Positions 39,156 through 48,091 of a stretch of DNA of 64,000 bases are shown piece after piece. Source of the DNA: Blastococcus saxobsidens DD2 (GTDB taxonomy: Bacteria > Actinomycetota > Actinomycetes > Mycobacteriales > Geodermatophilaceae); the NCBI RefSeq assembly GCF_000284015.1, contig NC_016943.1, forward strand, positions 1,343,541-1,407,540, read 5' to 3'. A model generated the notes under the pieces. That model did no database searches and was not told where the DNA came from. It saw only the letters and a program-made list of their open reading frames with translations. Both the position numbers and the translations under genes were made by a program. Every line of letters starts with the position of its first letter. Positions within the stretch are counted from its first letter, which is position 1.

Positions 39156-42098
39156 CTACACCTCCTGCCGTGCCGACGCGATCAACTTCAGCATCCGGTC
39201 CGGGGACAGCGGCGTCTCGGTCAACTCGACGCCGAGCGGGGCCAGGGCATCCTCCACCGCGTTCATGACAGCGGCCGGCACACCGACCGGCCCGCCCTCG
39301 CCCATGCCCTTGGTGCCGAGCGTGGTGAACGGCGACGGTGACTCCAGGTGCCCCAGCTCGATGCGCGGCAGGTCGACCGCCTCCGGGATGGTGTAGGTGA
39401 ACAGCCCCGTGTTGAGCAGGTTCCCGCGGTCGTCGTAGCGGAGTTCCTCCTCGAGGATGCCGCCGATGCCCTGCACGACGCCGCCGTGCAATTGGCCGTT
39501 GACGATCATCGGGTTGACCACCTTGCCGCAGTCGTGCGCGACGTAGATCCGGCTCAGCCTGATCTGGCCGGTCTCGATGTCGACCTCCACCTCGACGGCG
39601 TAGCAGCCGCTGCTGTGGTTGGTGTAGATCGACAGGGACCCGTTCTCCCGGGGGACCCAGCGGACCATCTTCGACTGCCAGGTGTAGGTCTCCTCCAGGT
39701 TTGCCATGACCCCTTTCGGCACCGTAGCGATGGGGCCGGGCCACAGGTGCACGCCGTTGCCGATCGCGCGGTAGTCGATGGACTTGCCGCCGGGGCCGTC
39801 GAAACCGCCCTGACGCGGTTCGAGCTGGAACGGGTCGTCGAGCTCGAGCATCTGCGCCGCGATCTTGCGCAGCTTCTGGTGCAGCGCCCGCGAGGCCTCG
39901 GCGGTCGAGGACATGCCGAACGCGGCACCCCGGCTGGACCAGGCGCCCAGTCCGTAGGGCACCTTGTCCGTGTCGCCGCAGATGACCTTGACCTGCTCGG
40001 GGTCGACGTTCATCTCCTGGGCGACGATCTGGGCGTAGGCGGTGGTGATGCCCTGGCCGATGTCCTGCATGCCCGTGAGCAGCACGAAGTCGCCTTCGGG
40101 CATCATCCGCAGCGTCGCTGTCTCGTTGGCGTTGAACACCGAGTTCGGGACCGACCCACCGGCGGGCTCGAGCATCATCGCGTAGCCGAGACCGATGTAC
40201 CTTCCCTCGGCGAGGGCGGCCTGCTGGCGCCGCCGGAAGGTGGCCTGCCCCATGGCCTCTTCGGCCATGCGCACGAGCTCGGGGTAGTTGCCGGAGTCGT
40301 AGATCGGCCCGGTGAGGATCTCGTAGGGGAACTCATCGGGCTGGATGAAGTTGCGCCGCCGCAGCTCGTTGGGGTCCATGCCGATCTGGCGAGCGGCGAC
40401 CTGTATCAGCCGTTCGATGCTCTGGTTGGCCACGTCCTTGCCGTAGCCGCGGTACGGACCGTACGGCGCCTTGTTGGTCACCACGCCGCGGGCCCGGGCC
40501 TGGTACGCCGGCACCTTGTAGTTGCCGCTGCCGTAGAAGAGCGCGACGTGGTGCTGCCCGATGCCGTGCGCCCGGTTGGTGCCGTCGCAGCCGGCGTCGC
40601 CGAGCCAGTCCGCCTTGAGGGCCAGGATCCGGCCGTCGGCGTCGAACGCGGCCTCGAGGTCGGCGTCGTAGTCGCGGGCGTGGATGCCGGAGAGGAAGTT
40701 CTCCGCCCGGGTCTCCACCCACAGGACCGGCCGGCCGGACTTGAGGGCGAGCATGACCGGGAGGACGTCGTCGTAGATCTGCAGTTTGATGCCGAACCCG
40801 CCACCGACGTCCTTGGCGACGACCTGGATCCGCCCCTCGGGCATGCCCAGCATCTGCGCGAACAACGTCCGGCACTGGTGCGCGCTCTGGGTCGACATGT
40901 CGATGCGCAGGTCGCCGGTGGCGACGTCGAACGCGGCCAGGGTGACGCGGGCCTCCAAGGGCGCCGCCGTGTACCGGTGGTGGTGGAAGGAGTGCCGGAC
41001 CACGTGCGCGGCCCGCTCGAACGCGCCGTCGACGTCGCCCTCGGTGAACGACACGTCCATACCGACGTTGTCGTCCCAGTCGTCGTAGACCTTCACTGTG
41101 CCCTCGAGCGCCTGGGCGATGCTCGTGATCGGCGTCAGCACCTCGTACTCGACGTCGATGAGGGCGAGCGCGTCCTCGGCCACGTACGGGTCACGCGCAG
41201 CGACGGCGGCGATCGGCTCACCCTGGTACACGGCCTTGTCCACCGCGAGGGCGTAGGACGTGTTCAGGACGTAGCCGAGGTTGATGACTGGCGGGAACGG
41301 GTTCCACGTCTCCTTGGCCTCCTGCCCGGTCAGCACGTATTCGACCCCGTCGAGCGCCAGCGCCCGCGAGGCGTCGATCCGCACGATGCGGGCGTGCGCG
41401 TGCGGGCTACGCAATACCGCCGCGTGCAGGGTGCCGGCCGGCAGCTGATCGGCCGTGAAGCGGCCGTACCCGGTGAGCAGCCGGTTGTCCTGCGCCCGCT
41501 CGACCGAGCGGCCGATCCAGCCCTCGCTCTCCTCGGGGTGCGCGCCGGCCCCGAGCGGTGCGGTGTAGGTCTCGCCCCGCGCCGCGGCGGCGGTCGCGAG
41601 GATCGCGTCGACGATGTTCTGGTATCCGGTGCAGCGGCACAGGTTGCCGGCGATCGCCTTGCGGACGTCGTCCTCGGTCGGGTTCGGGTCCCGGTCGAGC
41701 AGTGCCTGGGCGGACATCAGCATGCCGGGGGTGCAGTAGCCGCACTGCAGGCCGTGGAACTTCTTGAAGTTGGCCTGCAGCGGCGAGAGGGCGTCCGGGG
41801 TGCCGAGGCTCTCGACGGTCTTCACCTCGCAGCCGTCGGCCTGCGCGCACAGCATCATGCAGGACTTCATCGGCTTGCCGTCGACGTGCACGGTGCACGC
41901 CCCGCAGACGCCCTCGTCGCAGCCGATGTGGGTGCCGGTGAGGCCGCGGTCGCTGCGCAGGTAGTCGACGAGCAATTCGCGGGTCGGCACCACGTCCCGG
42001 CGGGAACGGCCGTTGACGGTGATGTCGACGGTCTGCGTCTCCTCCTCGGGCGCGACGGTCTTCGGCGCGGTGTCGTTCCGGTCGGCGAGGCTGGTCAT
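39156..42098 (-). CDS. Molybdenum hydroxylase, fused [2Fe-2S] and Mo-binding subunits
   Basis: 980-residue protein of the xanthine-dehydrogenase/CO-dehydrogenase family in which two usually separate subunits are one chain. Residues 20-175: plant-type [2Fe-2S] cysteines C60, C65, C68, C80 and second cluster C119, C122, C154, C156. From about residue 190: Mo large subunit with KDVGGGFGIK, GPYRGYG and the C-terminal GTKGMGEGG carrying the catalytic Glu. It lacks the AYRCSFR loop of true CO dehydrogenase, so hydroxylation of an N-heterocycle or aldehyde is more likely. The FAD subunit is the adjacent gene (ATGA overlap). Confidence 0.92.
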   Translation of the reverse strand: MTSLADRNDTAPKTVAPEEETQTVDITVNGRSRRDVVPTRELLVDYLRSDRGLTGTHIGCDEGVCGACTVHVDGKPMKSCMMLCAQADGCEVKTVESLGTPDALSPLQANFKKFHGLQCGYCTPGMLMSAQALLDRDPNPTEDDVRKAIAGNLCRCTGYQNIVDAILATAAAARGETYTAPLGAGAHPEESEGWIGRSVERAQDNRLLTGYGRFTADQLPAGTLHAAVLRSPHAHARIVRIDASRALALDGVEYVLTGQEAKETWNPFPPVINLGYVLNTSYALAVDKAVYQGEPIAAVAARDPYVAEDALALIDVEYEVLTPITSIAQALEGTVKVYDDWDDNVGMDVSFTEGDVDGAFERAAHVVRHSFHHHRYTAAPLEARVTLAAFDVATGDLRIDMSTQSAHQCRTLFAQMLGMPEGRIQVVAKDVGGGFGIKLQIYDDVLPVMLALKSGRPVLWVETRAENFLSGIHARDYDADLEAAFDADGRILALKADWLGDAGCDGTNRAHGIGQHHVALFYGSGNYKVPAYQARARGVVTNKAPYGPYRGYGKDVANQSIERLIQVAARQIGMDPNELRRRNFIQPDEFPYEILTGPIYDSGNYPELVRMAEEAMGQATFRRRQQAALAEGRYIGLGYAMMLEPAGGSVPNSVFNANETATLRMMPEGDFVLLTGMQDIGQGITTAYAQIVAQEMNVDPEQVKVICGDTDKVPYGLGAWSSRGAAFGMSSTAEASRALHQKLRKIAAQMLELDDPFQLEPRQGGFDGPGGKSIDYRAIGNGVHLWPGPIATVPKGVMANLEETYTWQSKMVRWVPRENGSLSIYTNHSSGCYAVEVEVDIETGQIRLSRIYVAHDCGKVVNPMIVNGQLHGGVVQGIGGILEEELRYDDRGNLLNTGLFTYTIPEAVDLPRIELGHLESPSPFTTLGTKGMGEGGPVGVPAAVMNAVEDALAPLGVELTETPLSPDRMLKLIASARQEV

Positions 42099-42952
42099 CG
42101 GATACCTCCATTGTCGAGCGCGGCGGAGACGGCCCGGTGCACGAGCACCGGCAGGACGGCGCGCCGGTAGTCGGCGTCAGCGTGGGTGGTGCTGGGGACG
42201 GTGAAGCCGCGGGTGGCGTCGGCGATCGCGGCGCGGACCGAGGGCGCGTCCAGCCCGTCGGACTCGATGGTCCGGGCGACGTCGTCGAGGCGGACGCTGC
42301 GGTGGTGCACGCGGCCGACCGCGAGCCCGACCGTGATGCCAGCGCCGGCGCGACGGACGCAGGCGGTGGCGCTCCCGATGCCGGCGTCGGCCCACTGGCG
42401 GGAGAGGCGGATGTAGGCCGAGCCGTCCCAGCGGGGGAAGCGCAGCGCGGTGATGATCTCCCCCGGCGCCAGGGGGTTGGTCTCTGCGGCGACGAACTCC
42501 GCGCCCGGCAGTGAGCGGGCCCCGCCGCGGCCCAGCACCGTGACCTCGCCACCCGCGGCGGACAGCACGGTGCCGACGTCGTTGCCCCACCAGGAGGGCA
42601 CCCAGGACCCGCAGATGTTGCCCCCGACGGTGCCCCGGTTGCGGATCTGGACGTCGGCGACCCGGCCGGCGGCCGTTGCGAGGGCGGCGAGATTCGCCCG
42701 GACCGTCGGGTCCTCGGCGACCGTGGCCAGGGTGGTCACCGCGCCGATCTCCAGTGCGTCGTCGGTGAGCCGGATGTAGTCGAGCTCGAGGATCCGCGAG
42801 ATGTCGACGAGGGTGCCGACCTGCAGCGTGCGGGCCCGGATGTCCCGCATGACGCCCTGGCCGCCGGCGATCGGGATGGCGTTCCCACCGAGCAGCTCAG
42901 CGGCGTCGGACGGACTGGCTGCGCGTACGTAGTTCAGTGCGGGCGGTCTCAT
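42095..42952 (-). CDS. Molybdenum hydroxylase FAD-binding subunit (CoxM-like)
   Basis: 285 residues with the FAD motif of the family: PIAGGQGVMRDIRAR near residue 27, GRVADVQIRNRGTVGGNIC near residue 95, and a C-terminal cluster domain. It receives electrons from the Fe-S domains of the fused subunit encoded next. The stop overlaps the start of that gene (ATGA). It is first in the minus-strand operon. Confidence 0.9.
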   Translation of the reverse strand: MRPPALNYVRAASPSDAAELLGGNAIPIAGGQGVMRDIRARTLQVGTLVDISRILELDYIRLTDDALEIGAVTTLATVAEDPTVRANLAALATAAGRVADVQIRNRGTVGGNICGSWVPSWWGNDVGTVLSAAGGEVTVLGRGGARSLPGAEFVAAETNPLAPGEIITALRFPRWDGSAYIRLSRQWADAGIGSATACVRRAGAGITVGLAVGRVHHRSVRLDDVARTIESDGLDAPSVRAAIADATRGFTVPSTTHADADYRRAVLPVLVHRAVSAALDNGGIR

Positions 42953-43351
42953 GGCCGGCTCCCGGGTCGAGGGATCTAAGCAACGGACGGACCACGATTG
43001 ACTTTCACTATCTGTAGTCCAGTTGCGAGATCAGGCTAGTGAACGGCATTACAGTGCGTCAAGCCCCCTGTCTGGGACGGCGAGCGGGGACGCCGAGCGT
43101 GGACTCGTGGGGGGGCTGCTCGCCCCGCCCGCGCATGGGAGGGTGTTCGGCCCTGCTTCAGCGCGCCGAGTCGGTGACCGATCCGAGGAGCTTCCCCCTG
43201 CGAGCATCACGAGCGGTGCAGCGCGATGGACAGCCGGAAGGAACCTGACGCGCGGAATCGACACCACGTTCGTCTGCCGGCCCGCTCGTGCGGCTGACGA
43301 GTGCCGCGCTCGCCTTTTGCGCCCCGTTCAGCAAGACCCGAGGGGGACCGG
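42953..43351. other. Upstream region of the Mo-hydroxylase operon
   Basis: About 400 bases without a supported gene. The AT-richer stretch 43000-43045 (around GATTGACTTTCACTATCTG) is the likely promoter area for the minus-strand operon; no clear -35/-10 pair or palindrome could be fixed. Confidence 0.35.
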
Positions 43352-43513
43352 TCAGTGCGCGTTCGAACCGGCCAAGTTGAGGCCCACGATCCCGCCGACG
43401 ATCATCAGGATCGACGCAATGCGCACGAAGGCGGCGGGGTCACCGAGCCACAACATGCCGCACACTGCCGTGCCGACGGCGCCGACACCGGTCCACACCG
43501 CGTAAGCCGTACC
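43352..43513 (-). pseudogene. Small multidrug resistance (EmrE/Qac-type) transporter, C-terminal remnant
   Basis: The last 53 codons plus stop of an SMR efflux protein on the minus strand: GTAYAVWTGVGAVGTAV, then a loop, then the fourth helix IASILMIVGGIVGLNLAGS. The gene is cut at about 43514, where sequence of a histidine kinase on the opposite strand begins. The first half (two helices including the essential Glu) is missing, so it is dead. Confidence 0.8.
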
Positions 43514-43515
43514 CA

Positions 43516-44331
43516 CTCGCCGCCGGCCTGGCGCACGAGATCAACTCGCCCATCCAGTTCGTCGGTGACAACGCCCGGTTCCTCGAGGAGGCCTACCAGG
43601 AACTCATCCGGGTGGTCGAGGTCTACCGGGGGCTGTTGGACACCTCCAATCCCATCGGGTGGATCGAGCGGCAGGAGCGCGTGCGCCAGGCCGAGGCGGG
43701 CATCGACTTCGACTACCTCGAGAAGGAGATTCCCAGCGCAGTCGAGCAGACGCTGGAGGGCATCGACCGGGTGTCGACGATCGTCCGGGCCATGAAGACG
43801 TTCAGCCACCAGGGGCACAAGGAGCAGGCGCCGGCCGACCTCAACGAGGCGGTGACTGCCACGGTGACCGTCACCCGTCACCAGGTCAGCGACGTGGCAG
43901 ACCTGGTGCTGGAGCTGGCCGACCTGCCGCCTGTGCGGTGCAACATCGCCGACCTCAACCAGGTGTTCCTGAATCTGATCGTGAACGCGGCGGACGCCAT
44001 CGAGGAGACCGGACGCCGGGGGGTGATCACGGTGGCCACGGCTCTGGACGGTGAAGAGGTCGTCGCCCGCATCAGTGACACCGGCGGCGGAATCCCCGAG
44101 GACGTACTCCCGAAGATCTTCGATCCGTTCTTCACGACCAAGGACGTCGGCCGTGGCAGCGGGCAGGGCCTCCCGCTGGCTCGGGGAGTGGTCCAGGAAG
44201 GCCATGGCGGAACGCTGACCGTCGAGTCCGTGCCCGGTGAGGGGACCACCTTCTCCGCGCGCATCCCCGCCGGCGGTCTGGCGGAGAAGGAAGCGGACGT
44301 GGCGGCTCCCTCGCCGGCGGCGGTCGGCTGA
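43516..44331 (+). pseudogene. Sensor histidine kinase, N-terminally truncated
   Basis: From codon CTC at 43516 the frame reads LAAGLAHEINSPIQFVGDN (H box with the phospho-His), then a dimerisation helix, N box NQVFLNLIVNAADAI, G1 DTGGGIPED, F box FDPFFTTKDV and G2 GSGQGLPLARG, ending at 44331. The catalytic core is complete but everything before the H box (sensor part, start codon, RBS) is missing. The first ATG inside (43795) is past the H box. Truncated at the same point as the transporter fragment. Confidence 0.8.
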
Positions 44332-44512
44332 CCGCGGGCCTGACGCCGCCGCCGTCGACGCCCTCGGTGCAGCCGTGCCGATACTCGCCGCGCTGTGAGT
44401 CACCACAGGGGGAGGCTGGCATGCAGGGGGAGTGCACAGTGTCTCGTGCGGTGGTAGCCGTCACTCTGGTGTGCGTCACGGGGTTGGGCGAACACGGTGG
44501 GAGCGACTGGGG

Positions 44513-45709
44513 ATGACGAACTGGAACCAGCAGAGAGCCATCGTCGTGGGCGGCTCCATGGGCGGGCTCACGGCCGCACTCCTGTTGAGCGACCTCGGCT
44601 TCGGCGTGGACGTCTTCGAACGGTCCCCTGAACCCCTCGAGGGCCGTGGTGCGGGCATCGTCGTCCAGCCGGACACGGTTCGCTGGTTCGCCGAGCACGG
44701 CGGAACCGAAGCCGTCGAGCGGGTGAGCACCGGGTCGTCGCACCTGCGGTACCTGGGCGAGGACGACACGGTGGTCTACGACGTGCCGTCGTCCTGGCGC
44801 TTCACCTCGTGGACGGCGACGTACCGGGCGCTGCTCGGCGACTTCGGCACCGACCGCTACCACCTGGGCGAGCACGTCGCAGGGCTGAGCCAGGACGACG
44901 GCGGCGTGACCCTGCGCTTCGTCACCGGACGCGAGGAACGCGCGGACCTGGTCGTCTTCGCCGACGGGATCTCCTCGACCGGCCGCCGCCGGCTGCTGCC
45001 CGAGGTCGCGCCTCGCTACTCCGGCTACGTGGGATGGCGGGGAACGGTGCTCGAGTCGGAGGTCAGCCCGCGCACCCATGAGCTCCTGCACGACTCGCTG
45101 GCGTACGCGACGGCGCCCGGAACGCACATCGTGATGTACCCGATCCCCGGCCGCGACGGAGGGCTGCGCGTGGGCTCTCGGGACCTCAACTACGTCTGGT
45201 ACCGCAACGTCGCCGAGGGGCCGGAGCTCGACGAGATGCTGACGGACAAGCGCGGGTTCCCCTGCCCGGTCTCCGTGCACCCGGGGCTGGTCCAGGATCG
45301 CTACGTCGAGGAGTTGCGCGCGGCGGCACGGGAACTCCTGCCGCCCGCGGCGGCCGAGCTCGTCCTGCGCACCGAGCAGCCGTTCATCCAGCCGGTCCTG
45401 GACATCGAGGTCCCGCGCATGGCCTTCGGGCGGGTCTGTCTCATCGGGGACGCCGCGTTCGCGGCCCGCCCGCACGCCGCGGCCGGCACGGCCAAGGCGG
45501 CCGCAGACGCCTGGGCACTCGCGGACGCGATGCGCAGCACGGACGGCGACGTGGTCACAGCGCTCCAGAAGTGGGAGCCCGGTCGCCTCGAGCTGGGACG
45601 CAGCCTGGTGAAGCGGGTGGGCCGGATGGGGCGGCACTACCAGGTCGACAGCGACGCCGACCCCGCCGACCTCAACCTGCGCTTTGGCCTCTACGGCCCC
45701 GACCGCTGA
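44513..45709 (+). CDS. FAD-dependent monooxygenase (2,6-dihydroxypyridine hydroxylase-like)
   Basis: 398-residue class A flavoprotein monooxygenase. Seen: N-terminal FAD motif AIVVGGSMGGLTAALLLSD, the middle DG motif LVVFADGISS, and the second FAD motif VCLIGDAAFAARPHAAAGTA. The RPHAAAGTAKA string is typical of the 2,6-dihydroxypyridine/6-hydroxynicotinate hydroxylase branch. It hydroxylates an activated aromatic or N-heteroaromatic ring using NADH. The ATG is at 44513. With Mo hydroxylases on both sides, N-heterocycle breakdown is a consistent role (inference). Confidence 0.87.
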   Translation: MTNWNQQRAIVVGGSMGGLTAALLLSDLGFGVDVFERSPEPLEGRGAGIVVQPDTVRWFAEHGGTEAVERVSTGSSHLRYLGEDDTVVYDVPSSWRFTSWTATYRALLGDFGTDRYHLGEHVAGLSQDDGGVTLRFVTGREERADLVVFADGISSTGRRRLLPEVAPRYSGYVGWRGTVLESEVSPRTHELLHDSLAYATAPGTHIVMYPIPGRDGGLRVGSRDLNYVWYRNVAEGPELDEMLTDKRGFPCPVSVHPGLVQDRYVEELRAAARELLPPAAAELVLRTEQPFIQPVLDIEVPRMAFGRVCLIGDAAFAARPHAAAGTAKAAADAWALADAMRSTDGDVVTALQKWEPGRLELGRSLVKRVGRMGRHYQVDSDADPADLNLRFGLYGPDR

Positions 45710-45753
45710 GGGTCGGCCCGGGCACGACTGGACACGACAGGAAGAGGACGACG

Positions 45754-46890
45754 ATGACGCCGCCGGCTCGGGAGAGCGCCGTCGCGGACCGGATGGCGGC
45801 CGCGGCGCGCGCCTGGCTGGCCGGCCTCGACGACGCTCAGCGGGCGCAGGCCGCGTGGCCGTGGGAGGACGGCGGAGAGCGGCTGCGCTGGTTCTACACG
45901 CCCACCGACCACGGCGGGCTGGCCCTGCGCGACATGCGGCCGGCGCAGCAGAGCCTGGCCATGCAGCTCGTCGCCACGGGGCTGTCTCGCGCGGGCTACG
46001 TCACCGTGTCGACGATCATGGGACTGGAGAACGTTCTCGACGAGCTGGAGGGGTGGCAGGTCGACTGGGGCCGCGAGCGCGGGCGCGACCCTCAGCTGTA
46101 CTGGCTCCGAGTCTTCGGCGAGCCGGGGGATCACGGCACGTGGTCGTGGCGCTTCGGCGGACATCACATCTCGCTCAATGTCCTCGTCGTGGACGGCGAG
46201 GTGCAGGCGAGCACGCCGTGCTTCCTGGGCGCGGATCCCGCGGAGTCGCCCCTCCTGGGCCCGCACCTGCTGCGGCCGCTCGGGGGCGCCGAGGATCTGG
46301 CCCGCGAGCTGGTGCGCTCCCTCGACGAGTCCCAGGCCGAGCGCGCCCTGCTCACCGGCACTGCCCCCGTCGACATCGTCGGGGGCAATCGACCGCGCAT
46401 CGGCGACGGCGACCGGCTCCTGCCGCTCCCGGACGTCTGGCGGGGTGTCTTCTCCGAGCCGCGCCTCGCGGAGCGGGTCGAGGCCATGCACCGCGGTGCC
46501 GAGGAGAAGGCCGGAGTGCGACCGCAGGATCACGATGCCGTCCGACTCACCGCACGGCCGAAGGGGGTCGCGGCGGCTGATCTCTCGCGGGCCCAGCAGG
46601 AGCAGCTGCGCGCGCTCCTGGACGTCTACCTCGGGCGACTTCCCGAGGAGCTCGCGGAACGGGAGGCGGCCAAGTTCGCTGGCGACCGGCTCGGGCAGGT
46701 GCACTTCGCGTGGGCCGGGGGTACCGAGCGGCACCAGCCGCACTACTACCGGATGCAGGGGCCCCGACTGCTGGTCGAGTACGACAACACCCAGCGCGAC
46801 GTGAACCACGTCCACTCGGTCTGGCGCGACCCGGAGGGCGACTTCGGGTTCGACGCCCTGCGCCTGCATCTGCAGAACGCGCACGCGTGA
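45754..46890 (+). CDS. DUF3500 family protein
   Basis: 378 residues matching the DUF3500 pattern. Features: WPWEDGGERLRWFYTPTDHGGLALRDM near residue 40, WSWRFGGHHISLNVLVVDG near 135, and a C-terminal HYYRMQGPRLLVEYDNTQRDVNHVHSVWRDPEGDFG. Repeated His and acidic residues suggest metal binding; no reaction is established for the family, which often sits in catabolic operons. It lies 44 bases after the FAD monooxygenase and overlaps the transporter start by 4. Confidence 0.85.
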   Translation: MTPPARESAVADRMAAAARAWLAGLDDAQRAQAAWPWEDGGERLRWFYTPTDHGGLALRDMRPAQQSLAMQLVATGLSRAGYVTVSTIMGLENVLDELEGWQVDWGRERGRDPQLYWLRVFGEPGDHGTWSWRFGGHHISLNVLVVDGEVQASTPCFLGADPAESPLLGPHLLRPLGGAEDLARELVRSLDESQAERALLTGTAPVDIVGGNRPRIGDGDRLLPLPDVWRGVFSEPRLAERVEAMHRGAEEKAGVRPQDHDAVRLTARPKGVAAADLSRAQQEQLRALLDVYLGRLPEELAEREAAKFAGDRLGQVHFAWAGGTERHQPHYYRMQGPRLLVEYDNTQRDVNHVHSVWRDPEGDFGFDALRLHLQNAHA

Positions 46891-48074
46891 CGCGGCCGAC
46901 CGTGGCGGTGCGGTCGGGCGGCACCCTGGCAGCGGGTTGCCTGGTCGGCGGCGCGGCGGGGTGGTCGTTGACGGCGGCCGGTGCCGGCGCCACCGGGCTG
47001 GAGGCCGGGTACGGGGTCGATCTCGTCGTCATCGGGCTCTTCACCACCGCGATGGCCATCCCCTATGCCCTGCTCCAGCTGCCCGCCGGGGCGCTGGTCG
47101 ATCGCTGGGGGGCGCGACGGGCAGGCCTGCTCGGGCTGGCGTTGATGATCGCCGCCTACCTGGCTGCGCTCACCGTGCCACACACGGGGCTGGCCATGGC
47201 CGCCCGAGCGGTCGTCGGCGCGGGCGGCGCGATCTGCTTCTCGGCCGGTGCCGACCTGGCGCGCCAGTCCCGGACGGGTCCGCTCGGGCTGGGGCTCTTC
47301 GGCGGGGTCGCGATCGGCGCCGGCGGCGCCGCGGTCCTGGTCGTCCCCCTCCTGGACGTCGTGCTGGGTTGGCGCTCGGCGTGGGCGACGGGTGCGGCGG
47401 CGGCGCTGCTGGCAGCCGGAGCGGTCGCGCTCGCGCTCGCAACGACCACCGCCCCGGTCACACTCTCCGCGGAGCGGCCCCGCCTCCGCGGCGGCGCCTC
47501 GGTGCTCCGCGACGGTCAGCTGCACCGGCTGGCCGCTGTCCACGCGGTCACGCTGGGGCTCGGCGTGGTGCTCAGCAACTGGGTGGCCGTCGTCTTCGAG
47601 CGCGTGTGGGGGCTGCCCACCGGGGTGGCGGCCACGCTCGGTTCTCTGGTCCTGCTGCTGGCGATCGTCAGCCGCCCGCTCGGCGGCTACCTCGCCCGGC
47701 GCCACCCGGCGAGCATCCGGCCGCTGGTCGTTGGCGCACTGGTGGCCTCGGCCGCGGCGACGGCCGCGCTGGCCTGGCCGTCCGGCGTCGTCGTCGCGGG
47801 GTTGGCGGTGGGCGTGCTCGGCATGGCGTCCGGCCTCCCGTTCGCCGCGGTGATGGCAGCCGCCCAGACCCGGCGCGCCGATCGGCCTGCTGCAGCAGTG
47901 GGCCTGATGAACGCGCAGGCCAATCTGCTCGTGCTGCTCGGGGCCCCGTTGCTCGGTGCCGCGATCCAGCACACGAGCAGCACCGCCGGGCTGCTCGTGG
48001 TCGCCGCCCTGTGGCTGGTGCCCCTCCTCACCCCGTCGGAGGCCCTGGGCCGCCGGGTTCACCCGGAGCACTGA
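46887..48074 (+). CDS. MFS transporter
   Basis: 395-residue protein with about 12 hydrophobic segments. Between helices 2 and 3 it has the family loop GALVDRWGARRAG, and an equivalent RPLGGYLARRHPAS in the second half. Very Ala/Gly/Val-rich. The GTG start overlaps the DUF3500 stop (GTGA). It probably imports the substrate, or exports a product, of the FAD monooxygenase/DUF3500 pathway. Confidence 0.88.
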   Translation: MTRPTVAVRSGGTLAAGCLVGGAAGWSLTAAGAGATGLEAGYGVDLVVIGLFTTAMAIPYALLQLPAGALVDRWGARRAGLLGLALMIAAYLAALTVPHTGLAMAARAVVGAGGAICFSAGADLARQSRTGPLGLGLFGGVAIGAGGAAVLVVPLLDVVLGWRSAWATGAAAALLAAGAVALALATTTAPVTLSAERPRLRGGASVLRDGQLHRLAAVHAVTLGLGVVLSNWVAVVFERVWGLPTGVAATLGSLVLLLAIVSRPLGGYLARRHPASIRPLVVGALVASAAATAALAWPSGVVVAGLAVGVLGMASGLPFAAVMAAAQTRRADRPAAAVGLMNAQANLLVLLGAPLLGAAIQHTSSTAGLLVVAALWLVPLLTPSEALGRRVHPEH

Positions 48075-48091
48075 GCGGCGAGCCCCTCCGG

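Noticed and set aside
36268-39744. Single very long minus-strand frame of 1,158 codons
   Set aside because: The N-terminal part is an Arg-rich shadow of the Mo-hydroxylase and lactonase genes; the real E1 gene starts at 38271 with its own RBS.
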